47,936 bases of DNA, from the IMG/VR virus record IMGVR_UViG_3300022870_000002, positions 1 to 47,936 of that record. One strand, given 5' to 3'. The DNA comes from a virus. Position numbers and translations under genes: made by a program. The notes below the pieces were generated by a model that ran no database searches, was not told where the DNA came from, and saw only the letters and a program-made list of their open reading frames with translations. This document shows, piece by piece, positions 22,318 to 30,861 of this stretch (positions within the stretch are counted from its first letter, which is position 1; the number at the start of each line of letters is the position of its first letter).

Positions 22318-23289
22318 ATGGCTCAGGCCCCCTTTGTTATCACTCCCGCGCTCGTCGCCATCGCGATCGACTATAGCGCGGTGAACGCCGCCGCTCGCGG
22401 CTATGTCGCCGAGAGCGTGGCGCCGCGTATCTCCGTCGACGCTCCGTTGTTCCGCTACCCGGCCTTCAAGGTCGAGGACGCGTTCACCGTCTACGACAAC
22501 CAGATCGACCGGCTCGGCCGACTGAATGAGATCGTCGACAGCGCGACCGAGATTGCCGGCGAGACGCTGGACTACGGCATCCTCAAGAAGGTGCCGTTCC
22601 GCGACGAGGCGGCGGCACGGGGGCAGTCGATCCCCTTCCCGCTCAAGGCCCGCGCGGTGCGTCAGGTCATTGACCAGAATCAGCTGAACCGGGAAATCCG
22701 GGTGGCCTCGCTGGCGATGACGCTGGGCAACTATACCTCGGGCTATTCGACCGATCTTTCGGCCGGCACCAAGTGGACCGATTTCGCCAATTCGGACCCG
22801 GTCCAGGCGGTGACGGATGCCGCCGCCACCATGCTTATCCCGCCGAATGTGGGCGTCACGTCGCGGCGTGTCATGAACGTGCTGCGGCGGCATCCCAAGG
22901 TGGCGGTGGCGCTCGGCGGTTCGCTGGAGAGCGGGCGCCGCGTCTCCGACGCCGAGGTCGCCAACGCGTTCGGCCTCGACCGCATCATCGTGGGCAACAC
23001 GATCAAGCAGACGTCGAAGCGGGGCCAGACGCTCACCACGGGCAACATCTGGCCCGACTCCTTCGCCCTGCACTATCAAGGGCCCATGGGTCCGGACGGC
23101 ATGGGCCTGAGCGTCGACTCCCCCAACTTCCTGTCGACCTTCCAATGGGGGTCGATCGTCTCGGGCGAGAACGCGTATCGCCCCGGCGAGATGGGCCTGT
23201 GGGGCGGTGTGGGCGTGTTCACGGGCGAGAGCCTCGTCGAGAAACTCGTCGCCCCGTTCGCGGGTTATCTGTTCAATTCGGTTATCTGA
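22318..23289 (+). CDS. Major capsid protein
   Basis: 323 aa. Position (after protease and decoration genes) and length fit a major capsid protein. Family-like stretches include AARGYVAESVAPRISVDAPL, a central helix near VTDAAATMLIPPNVGVTS and a Gly-rich C-terminus (GVFTGESLVEKLVAPFAGYL). It shows no long scaffold-like N-terminus, as the scaffold is encoded separately. A GAAAGG ribosome site precedes the ATG. Confidence 0.85.
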   Translation: MAQAPFVITPALVAIAIDYSAVNAAARGYVAESVAPRISVDAPLFRYPAFKVEDAFTVYDNQIDRLGRLNEIVDSATEIAGETLDYGILKKVPFRDEAAARGQSIPFPLKARAVRQVIDQNQLNREIRVASLAMTLGNYTSGYSTDLSAGTKWTDFANSDPVQAVTDAAATMLIPPNVGVTSRRVMNVLRRHPKVAVALGGSLESGRRVSDAEVANAFGLDRIIVGNTIKQTSKRGQTLTTGNIWPDSFALHYQGPMGPDGMGLSVDSPNFLSTFQWGSIVSGENAYRPGEMGLWGGVGVFTGESLVEKLVAPFAGYLFNSVI

Positions 23290-23299
23290 TCTTCCGGGA

Positions 23300-23321
23300 G
23301 GGCGGTCCAGCCGGGCCGCCC
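23300..23321 (+). terminator. GC-rich hairpin directly after the capsid gene
   Basis: GGGCGGTCC pairs with GGGCCGCCC (one T-G) around a 4-nt loop, 10 nt after the capsid stop. No T-run follows. It may be an mRNA-stabilising or attenuating hairpin for the highly expressed capsid message. Confidence 0.4.
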
Positions 23322-23357
23322 CGACGATAAGCTCAGGCTCACCAAGGAGAACCCGCT

Positions 23358-23888
23358 ATGGATCGCAAGCCGCTTTACGCTCAGTTCGACGGCGACGAGG
23401 TCGACGACACGGTTTACCGCCTCGGCGACCCGCTCGACGAAAAGGTCGATTCCGGCACGGTCCAATATCTCGTGACGACGGGCCGTTTCTCGGCGTCTCG
23501 GCCCGCCAAGACGATCGTCATCCCGGCCGGCGGCTTCGACAAGGACATCGGTTCGATGACGCGTGCCGAGCTGGAGACGGAAGCGCTTTCCGCGACCGCC
23601 GCCCATATCTCCAAGGTGAGCGACGACGAGCTTCGTTCCGTGATCGAGCGCCATCGCGAGACGCAGGGCGAGGACGCCGTCGGGCAGGACGACGTCGAGG
23701 ACGATGTCTATGCGGATATCAAGGACCTCCCGCTCGACAAGCTCAAGACGGACCAGCTCAATGCCGTGGCGCAGGCCGAGGGCGTGACGTTCGACGAGAG
23801 CGTCAAGACGAACGCTCAGCGCGCCGCTGCCATTCAGGCGAAGCGCGACGAGGCCGCCAACGCCCCCGAGCAGAGCGGCGGCGCCTAG
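23358..23888 (+). CDS. Hypothetical protein with a C-terminal HeH/LEM-like motif, 176 aa
   Basis: The N-terminal beta-rich part (DTVYRLGDPLDEKVDSGTVQ ... KTIVIPAGGFDKD) leads to a helical C-terminus (LPLDKLKTDQLNAVAQAEGV) that fits the small HeH/SAP-like helix-extended loop-helix pattern. It ends the capsid transcript, before a strong terminator. Such proteins often sit between capsid and connector genes; the role is unknown. AAGGAG precedes the ATG. Confidence 0.65.
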   Translation: MDRKPLYAQFDGDEVDDTVYRLGDPLDEKVDSGTVQYLVTTGRFSASRPAKTIVIPAGGFDKDIGSMTRAELETEALSATAAHISKVSDDELRSVIERHRETQGEDAVGQDDVEDDVYADIKDLPLDKLKTDQLNAVAQAEGVTFDESVKTNAQRAAAIQAKRDEAANAPEQSGGA

Positions 23889-23914
23889 ACCATCATCGAT
23901 ATGTGATCCTCCAC

Positions 23915-23948
23915 GGGGGTCGGCCGCATCCCGGCCGGCCCCCTTTTT
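23915..23948 (+). terminator. Strong rho-independent terminator after the capsid block
   Basis: GGGGGTCGGCCG (23915-23926) pairs with CGGCCGGCCCCC (23932-23943; one T-G) with a 5-nt loop, followed directly by TTTTT. It closes the head-gene transcript. Confidence 0.88.
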
Positions 23949-23963
23949 CGTGAAAGGCCTGTC

Positions 23964-24863
23964 ATGGCGCGTATCTCTTTCCGATCCATCTTCGCCGGCC
24001 TCGCGGCCCTCGCGCTTGCCGTCCCGGCGGCGGCTCAAATCACGGTGACGCAACCGAATTACGTCTCGCCGAGCGGGACACCTAAGTCCGTGGCCCCGGT
24101 CAACATCGTCCTCCCGGACGGCTCCATCTTCGCCGGGAGCAGCGGTGGAGGTTCGGGTGGCGCGGTGACGGCGGTGTCCGGCGCGTTCGCCACCGGTTCC
24201 GTGGTCGACATCGGCGCCGCCGCCAGCCCGGCCGCCGGTACGCTGAATGCGCGCATCGAACAGGTCCGCGCCCTGCTCGCCGCGCCGCTCGTCACCGGGA
24301 GCAACATTATCGGCCGGGTCGGGATCGACCAGACCACGCCGGGAACGACGAATGGCGTGGTCGTGAATTCGTCGGCTCTCCCGGCCGGCGCGTCGACCGA
24401 AACCACGCTCTCGGGGCTGTCTTCCAAGATCCCGGCGAGCCTCGGCGCCAAGACGGGAGCTACCTCGCTTTCGGTCGTCCCGAACAGCGACACACAGTTC
24501 CCGACGCTCAACACGCCGAGCGCGACCGCCGCCTATGGCATCGCCGCCACGACGATCGCAAATGCGTCGGCCGACCCCCTCAAGGCCAGCGCCGGGAACG
24601 TCTACAGCGTCAATCTCGTGAACGGGACGACGGCGGGCTTCGTGGTGCTGTACGATTCGGCGACCACGCCCACCGGCGGCGCGGCACTCACTGCGTCGTT
24701 GACGCGTTATTGCTATCCCGTCCCCGCAAGTAATGGGTTCGACAAAGCATGGCCTATTCCGCTCGGCTTCACCGCAGGCGCGCAATTGCTGTTCTCGACG
24801 AGCTGCACGTCCTACGCGATCCCCGCCACCCTGCCCGTGATCCTGTCCGGGCAAGTCAAATGA
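23964..24863 (+). CDS. Secreted-type virion-region protein with Sec signal peptide, 299 aa
   Basis: The N-terminus is a textbook signal peptide (basic MARISFRS, hydrophobic core, AAAQ cleavage site near residue 25). A Gly/Ser/Thr/Ala-rich beta-type body follows (GSSGGGSGGAVTAVSGA). Two Cys pairs near the end (YCYPV, STSCTSY) fit an oxidising compartment. It lies between two terminators and is coupled to the next gene, which has a second signal peptide. It may be exported to the periplasm or surface of the infected cell, for example in exclusion, or it may be a virion protein. No family named. Confidence 0.65.
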   Translation: MARISFRSIFAGLAALALAVPAAAQITVTQPNYVSPSGTPKSVAPVNIVLPDGSIFAGSSGGGSGGAVTAVSGAFATGSVVDIGAAASPAAGTLNARIEQVRALLAAPLVTGSNIIGRVGIDQTTPGTTNGVVVNSSALPAGASTETTLSGLSSKIPASLGAKTGATSLSVVPNSDTQFPTLNTPSATAAYGIAATTIANASADPLKASAGNVYSVNLVNGTTAGFVVLYDSATTPTGGAALTASLTRYCYPVPASNGFDKAWPIPLGFTAGAQLLFSTSCTSYAIPATLPVILSGQVK

Positions 24864-25378
24864 TCCGGGGCGCAGGGCTCGCCGCGCTGGCGTTGCTCTG
24901 CGCCGGCCCGGCTCTGGCACAGGCGACCGTATCGGGGCTCTTCGCGCCCGCGACGCAGTCGGATATCGCGACGGTGCAGGGGCAAATCCCCACCGTCGCC
25001 ACGACCACTCCCACATGCATCGCCGACACGGCCTCCATCGGGACGGCGATGAACCAATTCGCGCCGGCCAATCACACGCATTGCTCCAAGATAAGGAAGC
25101 AACGCGTCACGGGTGTCGCGACCTCCTCCTATGCGTGGACCTATCCGACCGCGTTCCCGGCCGGGGTCGTGCCGGTGTGCCAAGCCTTGGTAGAGGACCC
25201 GAGCGCATCGACCTCGGACAGCTACAACGTACAGGTGAGCGGCGTGCCGACGAACACACAGGCGACGTTCCGCATCATCCGCCAATCAACCGGCCTCCTC
25301 GCGCTGCTCACGGGGGCGCTGTCGATCAATCCGACGCCGGGCAATATCAACCTGCATCTAAGCTGTTTCGAGCCCTGA
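24860..25378 (+). CDS. Signal-peptide protein with tail-fibre-like C-terminus, 172 aa
   Basis: MIRGAGLAALALLCAGPALA is a signal peptide, cleaved after ALA or ALAQ. The C-terminal half (YAWTYPTAFPAGVVPVCQAL ... PTNTQATFRIIRQSTG) resembles the small beta domain found at the ends of phage tail fibres. Its start overlaps the preceding gene by ATGA and a terminator follows it. A tail-fibre-like domain with a signal peptide is odd. The pair may be secreted. Confidence 0.6.
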   Translation: MIRGAGLAALALLCAGPALAQATVSGLFAPATQSDIATVQGQIPTVATTTPTCIADTASIGTAMNQFAPANHTHCSKIRKQRVTGVATSSYAWTYPTAFPAGVVPVCQALVEDPSASTSDSYNVQVSGVPTNTQATFRIIRQSTGLLALLTGALSINPTPGNINLHLSCFEP

Positions 25379-25408
25379 CGAGGCCCTGCGGAGGCCGATA
25401 GGCAAGGA

Positions 25409-25440
25409 GGGCGCTTCCGGATATAGCGGAGGCGCCCTTT
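25409..25440 (+). terminator. Rho-independent terminator after the signal-peptide gene pair
   Basis: GGGCGCTTCCG (25409-25419) pairs with CGGAGGCGCCC (25427-25437; one T-G) around a 7-nt loop, followed by TTTCTC. It separates the signal-peptide pair from the SGNH gene. Confidence 0.78.
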
Positions 25441-25455
25441 CTCGCGAGGTTCTCC

Positions 25456-27786
25456 ATGGCATCGGCTCCGCCTGACAATCCCCTTCTTGTTCCCCACAAC
25501 ACCTCTGACGCCTTCGTCAATGTCGTTTTGGGCCTCGGCGACCTCGCCATGGACACAACCCTTGGGGCGCTGCGCCTCGGGGACAATGCCACCTTGGGCG
25601 GGCGAGTTTTCGCCGATGCGACGACAATCAGCGGAATAGTCGTCGCCAATGTACAACCTCTCGTCGACCAGGCTCAAGCAAGCGCGACCGCCGCAGGCGT
25701 CACTGCGGCAACTCTCTCCACAGCGCTACAGAGCCAATCCGACAATCAGATCGTTGGAATTCCCGCCACGCCCGGCGTTACCGGGTCGAATGCGAGCAAG
25801 TTGACGCGCGCGATTGCGACCCCCGCAGCGCAGGCCGGACAGGTCACAAGCGTTTTTGGCTTCAATCCTCAGGTTGCTAGTGCGACGTTCCCGCTCAAGA
25901 TTTTGAGCAAGAGCGGAAACACCTTCACAGAAGTCGGCACGGATGTTGCCGTCACCGTTCCGCCGGGGGCATTTGACGTCACGCTTCCCACGCCGATTCC
26001 GATCGCCGCCGGGCAATTCGTTGGCTTTCATCCGGGAGGTTCGTCGGGCTCGTCGGCGGACTCCGCCCTTACCTTTACCGGCCCATCTGGGTTGTCATAT
26101 TATGAAAACAGTGTCACCGGCAATGTTTCGAGTTTTACTTCGTCGACGCCGAATAGCGGCATCACGGTCCAGCTCGGCGTCCGGATCAATTACCTCGCGG
26201 TAAACACCTCGCGAGTGAAGGCGATTGAGTCCACCGCCAACAGCGCCAAAGTCGAGGCTGATACGACCGCCACCGCGCTCACGGGCGTTGCCGTTGTGGG
26301 GCGTCCGGCTAACTCTACTGTCAACGGGACAATCGTTGATACGCAATCGTATTTCTTTGCGACCGGCGCGCCATCGGCCGGAATTATCAAGAGAGTGCGA
26401 GGTAACAATCCTCAAACGACATCGAAAACGATGTATCTACGTCAGGCGACGGCGGCGGGGGCGATCACAGGAGTTAATATTCCTATCGTCGTCCCGAGCG
26501 GCGCATTCAATCTTGACCTAGTCTTGGATTGTGGGCTCGCTTCCTACCCCACGATAGCCGCCGGGAACCTGCCCGGCTTTCATCCCGGCGCCGCGACGGC
26601 GGGAGCAAAATTGACTGACAACGTCGTTACTTACATTTCAGGGCCGGCCGACAGCGGCGGAATGTACAACAATGGACAATCTAGCCCGACATCGACGGTC
26701 GGATTCACGCCGGGGAGTCCGGCAACAGGTAATCAGTTCCAAATCGGCTTCGACATCGAATATATCGCGGTCACCGATGCCCGGATTCGGGTTATCGAGA
26801 CAGCACTTGCAAATTCGACTTCATTGACGCCGCTAGGCGGCTTCTACGCCGCAGGCGATAGCCTGACCTATGGCGCCGAGCTTCCGAGCCCGACGACGCA
26901 GCGTTGGGACGTCCTGCTAGCCACGATGCTGGGCAAGCCAATAACCAGCTGGGGCACCTCGGGGGCGCGCACAGACGAGATTGTTATGCGTGCCGGAGGG
27001 CTCAACGCGGTAGGCACCGTCGCAGGCGGCGTAATTCCGGCGGGCGGCGGATCGGTAAATCTTACCGGTTTGTCTATCCAGCCGTTGAGAGGGGCCGGGA
27101 GTACGTCGGCGGATCAGCTAACCCTTGTGGTCGATCTAAGGCTCTTCGACGGGACCAAGGTTAGAGGCACAATCTCCCGCGTCACGCCGACGCCAAGCGA
27201 TACCGACGTCGTCTTTACCCGCTCCTCCTCGGGGGCCGCGATCAGCGTGACGAGCCTAGTAGAAATCATTCCATTCACCCCGCAGGCTTCTTGGAATGGG
27301 ATTATGTTCCTAGGCGCGGGTCGTAACGACCTCGGGCTCATAGCGAGCGGCACCCGGTCGATGGATGATATTTTCGCATGGTATCGTGCTCAGTCTGAGA
27401 CGATGCGGGCGCACGGCGGACGATTGCTTCCTTGGGGAACCCTAGATGCAGGAATGAGCGAGGCTCCCGGTACAGCAATGGGGAACCGGATCGCGCAACT
27501 TGAGGCATGGCTCGACAGTGAATTCGGGGTATTCAACATTCCGTCCCGGAAGTACCTTGCTTCATCGAGATCGCTCGCCGACGCCGCAATAATCCAACCG
27601 GGATTTACCCCGACCAGCAACGACTATGCGGCGGTCGCGGCGGGGATTGTCCCGCCGTCATATCAGTCGACGCAAACAACTCCCGACGTTCATCTCAACG
27701 TCCTCGGCCATCAACTTGATGCGCGTTTTAAATATCGCTGGATCACGCGCCCGCAGGTCGCATCCGCTCTTGGGCTTGTGTTTTGA
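25456..27786 (+). CDS. Large tail/receptor-binding protein with C-terminal SGNH (GDSL) hydrolase domain
   Basis: 776 aa. The C-terminal third carries all SGNH blocks: AAGDSLTYG with nucleophile S469, GTSGARTDEI, GAGRND with N624, and DVHLNVLGH with D744 and H746. The N-terminal part is beta-rich, with two copies of a repeat-like unit (AGQFVGFHPGG and AGNLPGFHPGA), suggesting a fibre or spike stalk. Such enzymes deacylate surface polysaccharides, so this is a likely receptor-binding or depolymerase protein. The DNA is visibly richer in A+T than its neighbours and has terminators nearby, suggesting recent acquisition. Confidence 0.82.
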   Translation: MASAPPDNPLLVPHNTSDAFVNVVLGLGDLAMDTTLGALRLGDNATLGGRVFADATTISGIVVANVQPLVDQAQASATAAGVTAATLSTALQSQSDNQIVGIPATPGVTGSNASKLTRAIATPAAQAGQVTSVFGFNPQVASATFPLKILSKSGNTFTEVGTDVAVTVPPGAFDVTLPTPIPIAAGQFVGFHPGGSSGSSADSALTFTGPSGLSYYENSVTGNVSSFTSSTPNSGITVQLGVRINYLAVNTSRVKAIESTANSAKVEADTTATALTGVAVVGRPANSTVNGTIVDTQSYFFATGAPSAGIIKRVRGNNPQTTSKTMYLRQATAAGAITGVNIPIVVPSGAFNLDLVLDCGLASYPTIAAGNLPGFHPGAATAGAKLTDNVVTYISGPADSGGMYNNGQSSPTSTVGFTPGSPATGNQFQIGFDIEYIAVTDARIRVIETALANSTSLTPLGGFYAAGDSLTYGAELPSPTTQRWDVLLATMLGKPITSWGTSGARTDEIVMRAGGLNAVGTVAGGVIPAGGGSVNLTGLSIQPLRGAGSTSADQLTLVVDLRLFDGTKVRGTISRVTPTPSDTDVVFTRSSSGAAISVTSLVEIIPFTPQASWNGIMFLGAGRNDLGLIASGTRSMDDIFAWYRAQSETMRAHGGRLLPWGTLDAGMSEAPGTAMGNRIAQLEAWLDSEFGVFNIPSRKYLASSRSLADAAIIQPGFTPTSNDYAAVAAGIVPPSYQSTQTTPDVHLNVLGHQLDARFKYRWITRPQVASALGLVF

Positions 27787-27853
27787 TGGTTAAGGTGCGC
27801 CTGAGAAAGCCTCGTCGTGCTATGGTCGACGGCATTTCAAGGAAGGGTTCCCG

Positions 27854-28366
27854 ATGGGATATGTGACCGTCCAAGAATATGTCTCGCTCTTCGGAGAGCG
27901 CGAGACGATCCGGCTCACCAACGAGGTCGCGCCCGGTCCCGGCGACGCGGTGACGTATGACAGCGCGAAGGTTCAAGACGCGCTGGACGACGCAAGCGAG
28001 GTCGTCGATTCCTACATCGGCAAGCGGTACGTCACGCCGGTCGCGAGCCCGCCCCGCATCATCAAGGGGTGGGTCCGCAACCTCGCGCGGTATCAGCTCC
28101 ATGTTGACGTGAACCGCGTGACGGACACCGTCCAGGCGGCGGCGGACCTCGCGCGGGCGCAACTCAAGGACGTGGTCGCGGGCAACCTTACGCTCCCGAT
28201 CGAGGAAGGCGGCACCGCGCCGGACCCCGTGACGGGCGCGCTCGGCAACGCTGCGTCGAGCAACGACAGGAATCCGCCCGTGTTCGCCGGAACGGGTTCG
28301 ATGGACGGATACCTCTATCCCTTCGTCGGCGGCCCGGCGGGGGCGTGCTGGCGCCGGGGGACCTGA
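27854..28366 (+). CDS. Head-tail connector (Mu gp36-like, DUF1320)
   Basis: 170 aa. MGYVTVQEYVSLFGERETIR, then VQDALDDASEVVDSYIGKRY, then a helical KGWVRNLARYQLHVD match the DUF1320 adaptor family, which binds below the portal. The acidic/Gly C-terminus (YPFVGGPAGACWRRG) is extended. AAGGAAGG precedes the ATG. The Mu-like order (gp36, gpG-like, gp37-like) follows downstream. Confidence 0.88.
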   Translation: MGYVTVQEYVSLFGERETIRLTNEVAPGPGDAVTYDSAKVQDALDDASEVVDSYIGKRYVTPVASPPRIIKGWVRNLARYQLHVDVNRVTDTVQAAADLARAQLKDVVAGNLTLPIEEGGTAPDPVTGALGNAASSNDRNPPVFAGTGSMDGYLYPFVGGPAGACWRRGT

Positions 28367-28369
28367 GCC

Positions 28370-28957
28370 ATGGCCGGGTTCTCCGCCGAGGTCGAGGTCC
28401 ACGGGCTGGACGACGCGCTCAGGGTCGCCCGGCGCCTGACGAACCTCGGCGAGCACCCGGCGCCGCTGCTCGGGATCGCGGGCGCCGTGCTGGAGGCTTC
28501 GACGCTGCGACGCTTCGACGAGGAGAAGGGGCCGGGCGGGGTGCCGTGGCCCAAGTCCCGGCGAGCCGGCGGATTTTCGGTCGGCCGGCGAGGGCCGCGC
28601 CAGCCCCGCGCCGGGCTGGGAAAGACGCTCACGGATACGGGCGACCTCCGCGATTCGATCCGCTATGAGGTCCGGGACAACGAGGTCGAGATAGGCTCGG
28701 ACGGCCTGAAAAACCCGGTCAAGGCTCTTGCCAATCAATTCGGCTCCCACCGGCAAACCGTCGTGGTGCGGCACACGCGGACCATAAATTCCGCGTTCGG
28801 CGTGCCGCTGCCCAAGCCTGTCACCGTGACGGTTAGGGGCCATGGCAGGATCACGAACCTCCCGGCCCGTCCCTTCATCGGCATTGACGACGAGGACCGG
28901 CGGGACCTAGGCGAGGCGTGGAACGATTATTTGGTGAGCCTGTTCGATGGCATCTGA
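28370..28957 (+). CDS. Virion morphogenesis protein (Mu gpG-like, tail completion)
   Basis: 195 aa. VEVHGLDDALRVARRLTNLG, RRFDEEKGPGGVPWPKS, KTLTDTGDLRDSIRYEV and NLPARPFIGIDDED are hallmark segments of the phage virion morphogenesis family (PF05069). Relatives help join tail to head. Its end overlaps the next gene by 11 nt. Confidence 0.92.
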   Translation: MAGFSAEVEVHGLDDALRVARRLTNLGEHPAPLLGIAGAVLEASTLRRFDEEKGPGGVPWPKSRRAGGFSVGRRGPRQPRAGLGKTLTDTGDLRDSIRYEVRDNEVEIGSDGLKNPVKALANQFGSHRQTVVVRHTRTINSAFGVPLPKPVTVTVRGHGRITNLPARPFIGIDDEDRRDLGEAWNDYLVSLFDGI

Positions 28958-29384
28958 TCCTCTCGATTTCGCGGTCGACCTCGACGACGTCCGGGACCGG
29001 CTCTTGCTGCTCCAATATTTCGTATCGGTGACGGACGTGGCCGACGCGGTGCAGGCGATCGAGGATTTCCCCGCCGTTCCGCCCGCCGCATATGTGAGCA
29101 TCGCCAGCGAGACGGCGCAGCCCAATCAGCTCATTGGCGGCCACGCGCAGCGCGTCCTGACGACGATTTCCGTTCTCTTCTGCGAACAGGCGGCGAGGCA
29201 GGATCGCGACACACGCGACCGCATGGAGGCGACCCGGAAGGCCATCATTCGGCAACTCATTGCGTGGACCCCGAACCGCGCCGCTGGCCCGCTCCAGTAT
29301 GCGCGATATCTCCTCCGCGCCTCGGGCGATGGCCTCGTGTGGGGCGAGGTCCTATTCTCGACCTCCTATCGCGTCTCCATCTAA
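28947..29384 (+). CDS. Tail terminator-like protein (Gp37 family)
   Basis: 145 aa. The N-terminal helix region (DDVRDRLLLLQYFVSVTDVA) and strands (AAYVSIASETAQPNQ, TTISVLFCEQ) fit tail-terminator proteins. So does the final region (LLRASGDGLVWGEVLFSTSY). These cap the tail tube. It follows the gpG-like gene, as in Mu-like gene order. Confidence 0.75.
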   Translation: MASDPLDFAVDLDDVRDRLLLLQYFVSVTDVADAVQAIEDFPAVPPAAYVSIASETAQPNQLIGGHAQRVLTTISVLFCEQAARQDRDTRDRMEATRKAIIRQLIAWTPNRAAGPLQYARYLLRASGDGLVWGEVLFSTSYRVSI

Positions 29385-29390
29385 CGGGTT

Positions 29391-29406
29391 TCAGCCTTAC
29401 GGCTGA
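29391..29406 (+). other. Small perfect hairpin in the gap before 29458
   Basis: TCAGCC and GGCTGA form a 6-bp stem with a TTAC loop, 7 nt after the stop of the tail terminator gene. No T-run. It may stabilise the message or reduce expression between tail genes. Confidence 0.3.
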
Positions 29407-29457
29407 TCCATGCGGCCCGTATTGTCCGGCTCGACTTCCCCGCAAGGAGCTTGGACG

Positions 29458-29868
29458 ATGGAAATCCCCGAAACCGCCCCCGACGCGCCCGTCGACGAGC
29501 AGCCGAGCGCCGCTCCCGAGCCCGTCGAAACCGGCGCTCTTCCCCTGCCCGAGACGAACGCGCAGGGCTTTGCCATGCTGGGGGGCTATCCCGTCAACCT
29601 CCGTCTCCGCGCCGAGGCCCTGTCGGATGCCGGCGAAGCGTCGGACCCGAACGGCCTTGTTCCGGACAGCTTCATCGCCGCCGCCGGGACGCGCCTCGCG
29701 GCCGAGCGCGCCGAGGAAGCGGCCAAGCATCCTCCCGTTTCGGAGCGGATGACGCGCGACCAGCTCGTCGACCAGGCGGGCAAGGAAGGCGTCGCGGTCG
29801 AGGACGGCCACACGAAGGCCGACATCGTCGCCAACATCGAAACCGCGCGCGGCGCGGATCAGCAGTAA
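29458..29868 (+). CDS. Hypothetical protein with HeH/LEM-like C-terminus, 136 aa
   Basis: A disordered Pro/Glu/Ala-rich N-terminus (to about residue 35) leads to a middle part (AMLGGYPVNLRLRAEALSDA) and a helix-extended-loop-helix C-terminus (RMTRDQLVDQAGKEGVAVED). That pattern resembles the end of the protein at 23358. AAGGAGC lies 8 nt before ATG 29458, which I prefer to an upstream start at 29410. It sits just before the tail tube gene. Confidence 0.62.
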   Translation: MEIPETAPDAPVDEQPSAAPEPVETGALPLPETNAQGFAMLGGYPVNLRLRAEALSDAGEASDPNGLVPDSFIAAAGTRLAAERAEEAAKHPPVSERMTRDQLVDQAGKEGVAVEDGHTKADIVANIETARGADQQ

Positions 29869-29880
29869 GGAGCGCTCGCT

Positions 29881-30852
29881 ATGCCCGGCACGAACAAGGA
29901 TTGGTTCTCCAAGGTCATCCTCATGAAGTTGGAGACGACGGAGGGGACGGACGCGGCGCCGACCGTGGGCGCCAATGCGCTCCGCGTCCTCAACTATCAG
30001 CCGCAGTTCATGGACGCGGACCAGAAGGTCCGGAACATCGAAAAGGCGTTCTTCGGCGCCGATCCGGTGGCGATGGCGGCCTTCAAGCGCGGCGCTACCT
30101 TTGACATGGAAATCCATGGAGGCGGCAACGCGAACGGCCTCACCATCCCGCCGTGGATGACGCCGCTCCAGATTGCCGGATTCGGCGCTCCGGTCGTCGG
30201 CGCGTCGAGCGTGTCGATCAGCCCGATCACGTCGGGCATCAAGTCGGCCACCCACTACGGGTATATCGACGACCTCCTCATGATCGCGATCGGCGGCCGG
30301 GCCAGCGTCGGCTTCACCATCACGGACGACGAGTTCCCGCTCTTCAACTTCAACTATCTCGGCCGCCCGCCGGCCGCGCTGGCGTCTCAGGTCGTGCCCG
30401 GTAATCCGACCATCACGGGCTATATCGACCCGGTCCTCGCCTGCACGGAAAACACGACTATCACCATCGACGGGTATGCGTGCGGCGTCCGGTCCTTCAC
30501 GATGAACAGCAACTCGGACCTCCAATTCCGGTCGCTGATTAACCCCTTGGACCGGGTCAACTATCGCAACCGTGGTTGGAATGGGCAGCTCGTCATCGAA
30601 ATCCCCGACCTCACCACGAAGGATTACTTCCAGAAGGTGAAGCCCTCGACGCCGGGCACCGCCGCGCCGACGATGGTGGCTCAGGTCGTCCATGGCGTGG
30701 TGGCCGGGAATATCGTGCAGATCGATATCCCCAAGCTCCAGATCACGGGCAACATCGAGTTGTCCGAGGAGCAGGGCAAGACGATGGGAACCTTCCCCGT
30801 GACTGCACTCCCGAACACGGGTAATGACGAGATCGTCTTTACCTCGAAATAG
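29881..30852 (+). CDS. Major tail tube protein
   Basis: 323 aa, beta-rich. KLETTEGTDAAPTVGANALR opens it, a common start for phage tail tube proteins; RGATFDMEIHGGG and VGFTITDDEFPLFNFNYLGR follow, with repeated strand-turn units. It lies directly upstream of the tail chaperone frameshift pair and tape measure, the standard position. It builds the tail tube by polymerising around the tape measure. Confidence 0.85.
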   Translation: MPGTNKDWFSKVILMKLETTEGTDAAPTVGANALRVLNYQPQFMDADQKVRNIEKAFFGADPVAMAAFKRGATFDMEIHGGGNANGLTIPPWMTPLQIAGFGAPVVGASSVSISPITSGIKSATHYGYIDDLLMIAIGGRASVGFTITDDEFPLFNFNYLGRPPAALASQVVPGNPTITGYIDPVLACTENTTITIDGYACGVRSFTMNSNSDLQFRSLINPLDRVNYRNRGWNGQLVIEIPDLTTKDYFQKVKPSTPGTAAPTMVAQVVHGVVAGNIVQIDIPKLQITGNIELSEEQGKTMGTFPVTALPNTGNDEIVFTSK

Positions 30853-30861
30853 GGAGTTTCC

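Noticed and set aside
23265-25016. 583-codon opposite-strand frame over the capsid end and signal-peptide genes
   Set aside because: Crosses two strong terminators and well-supported genes; composition is that of a shadow.
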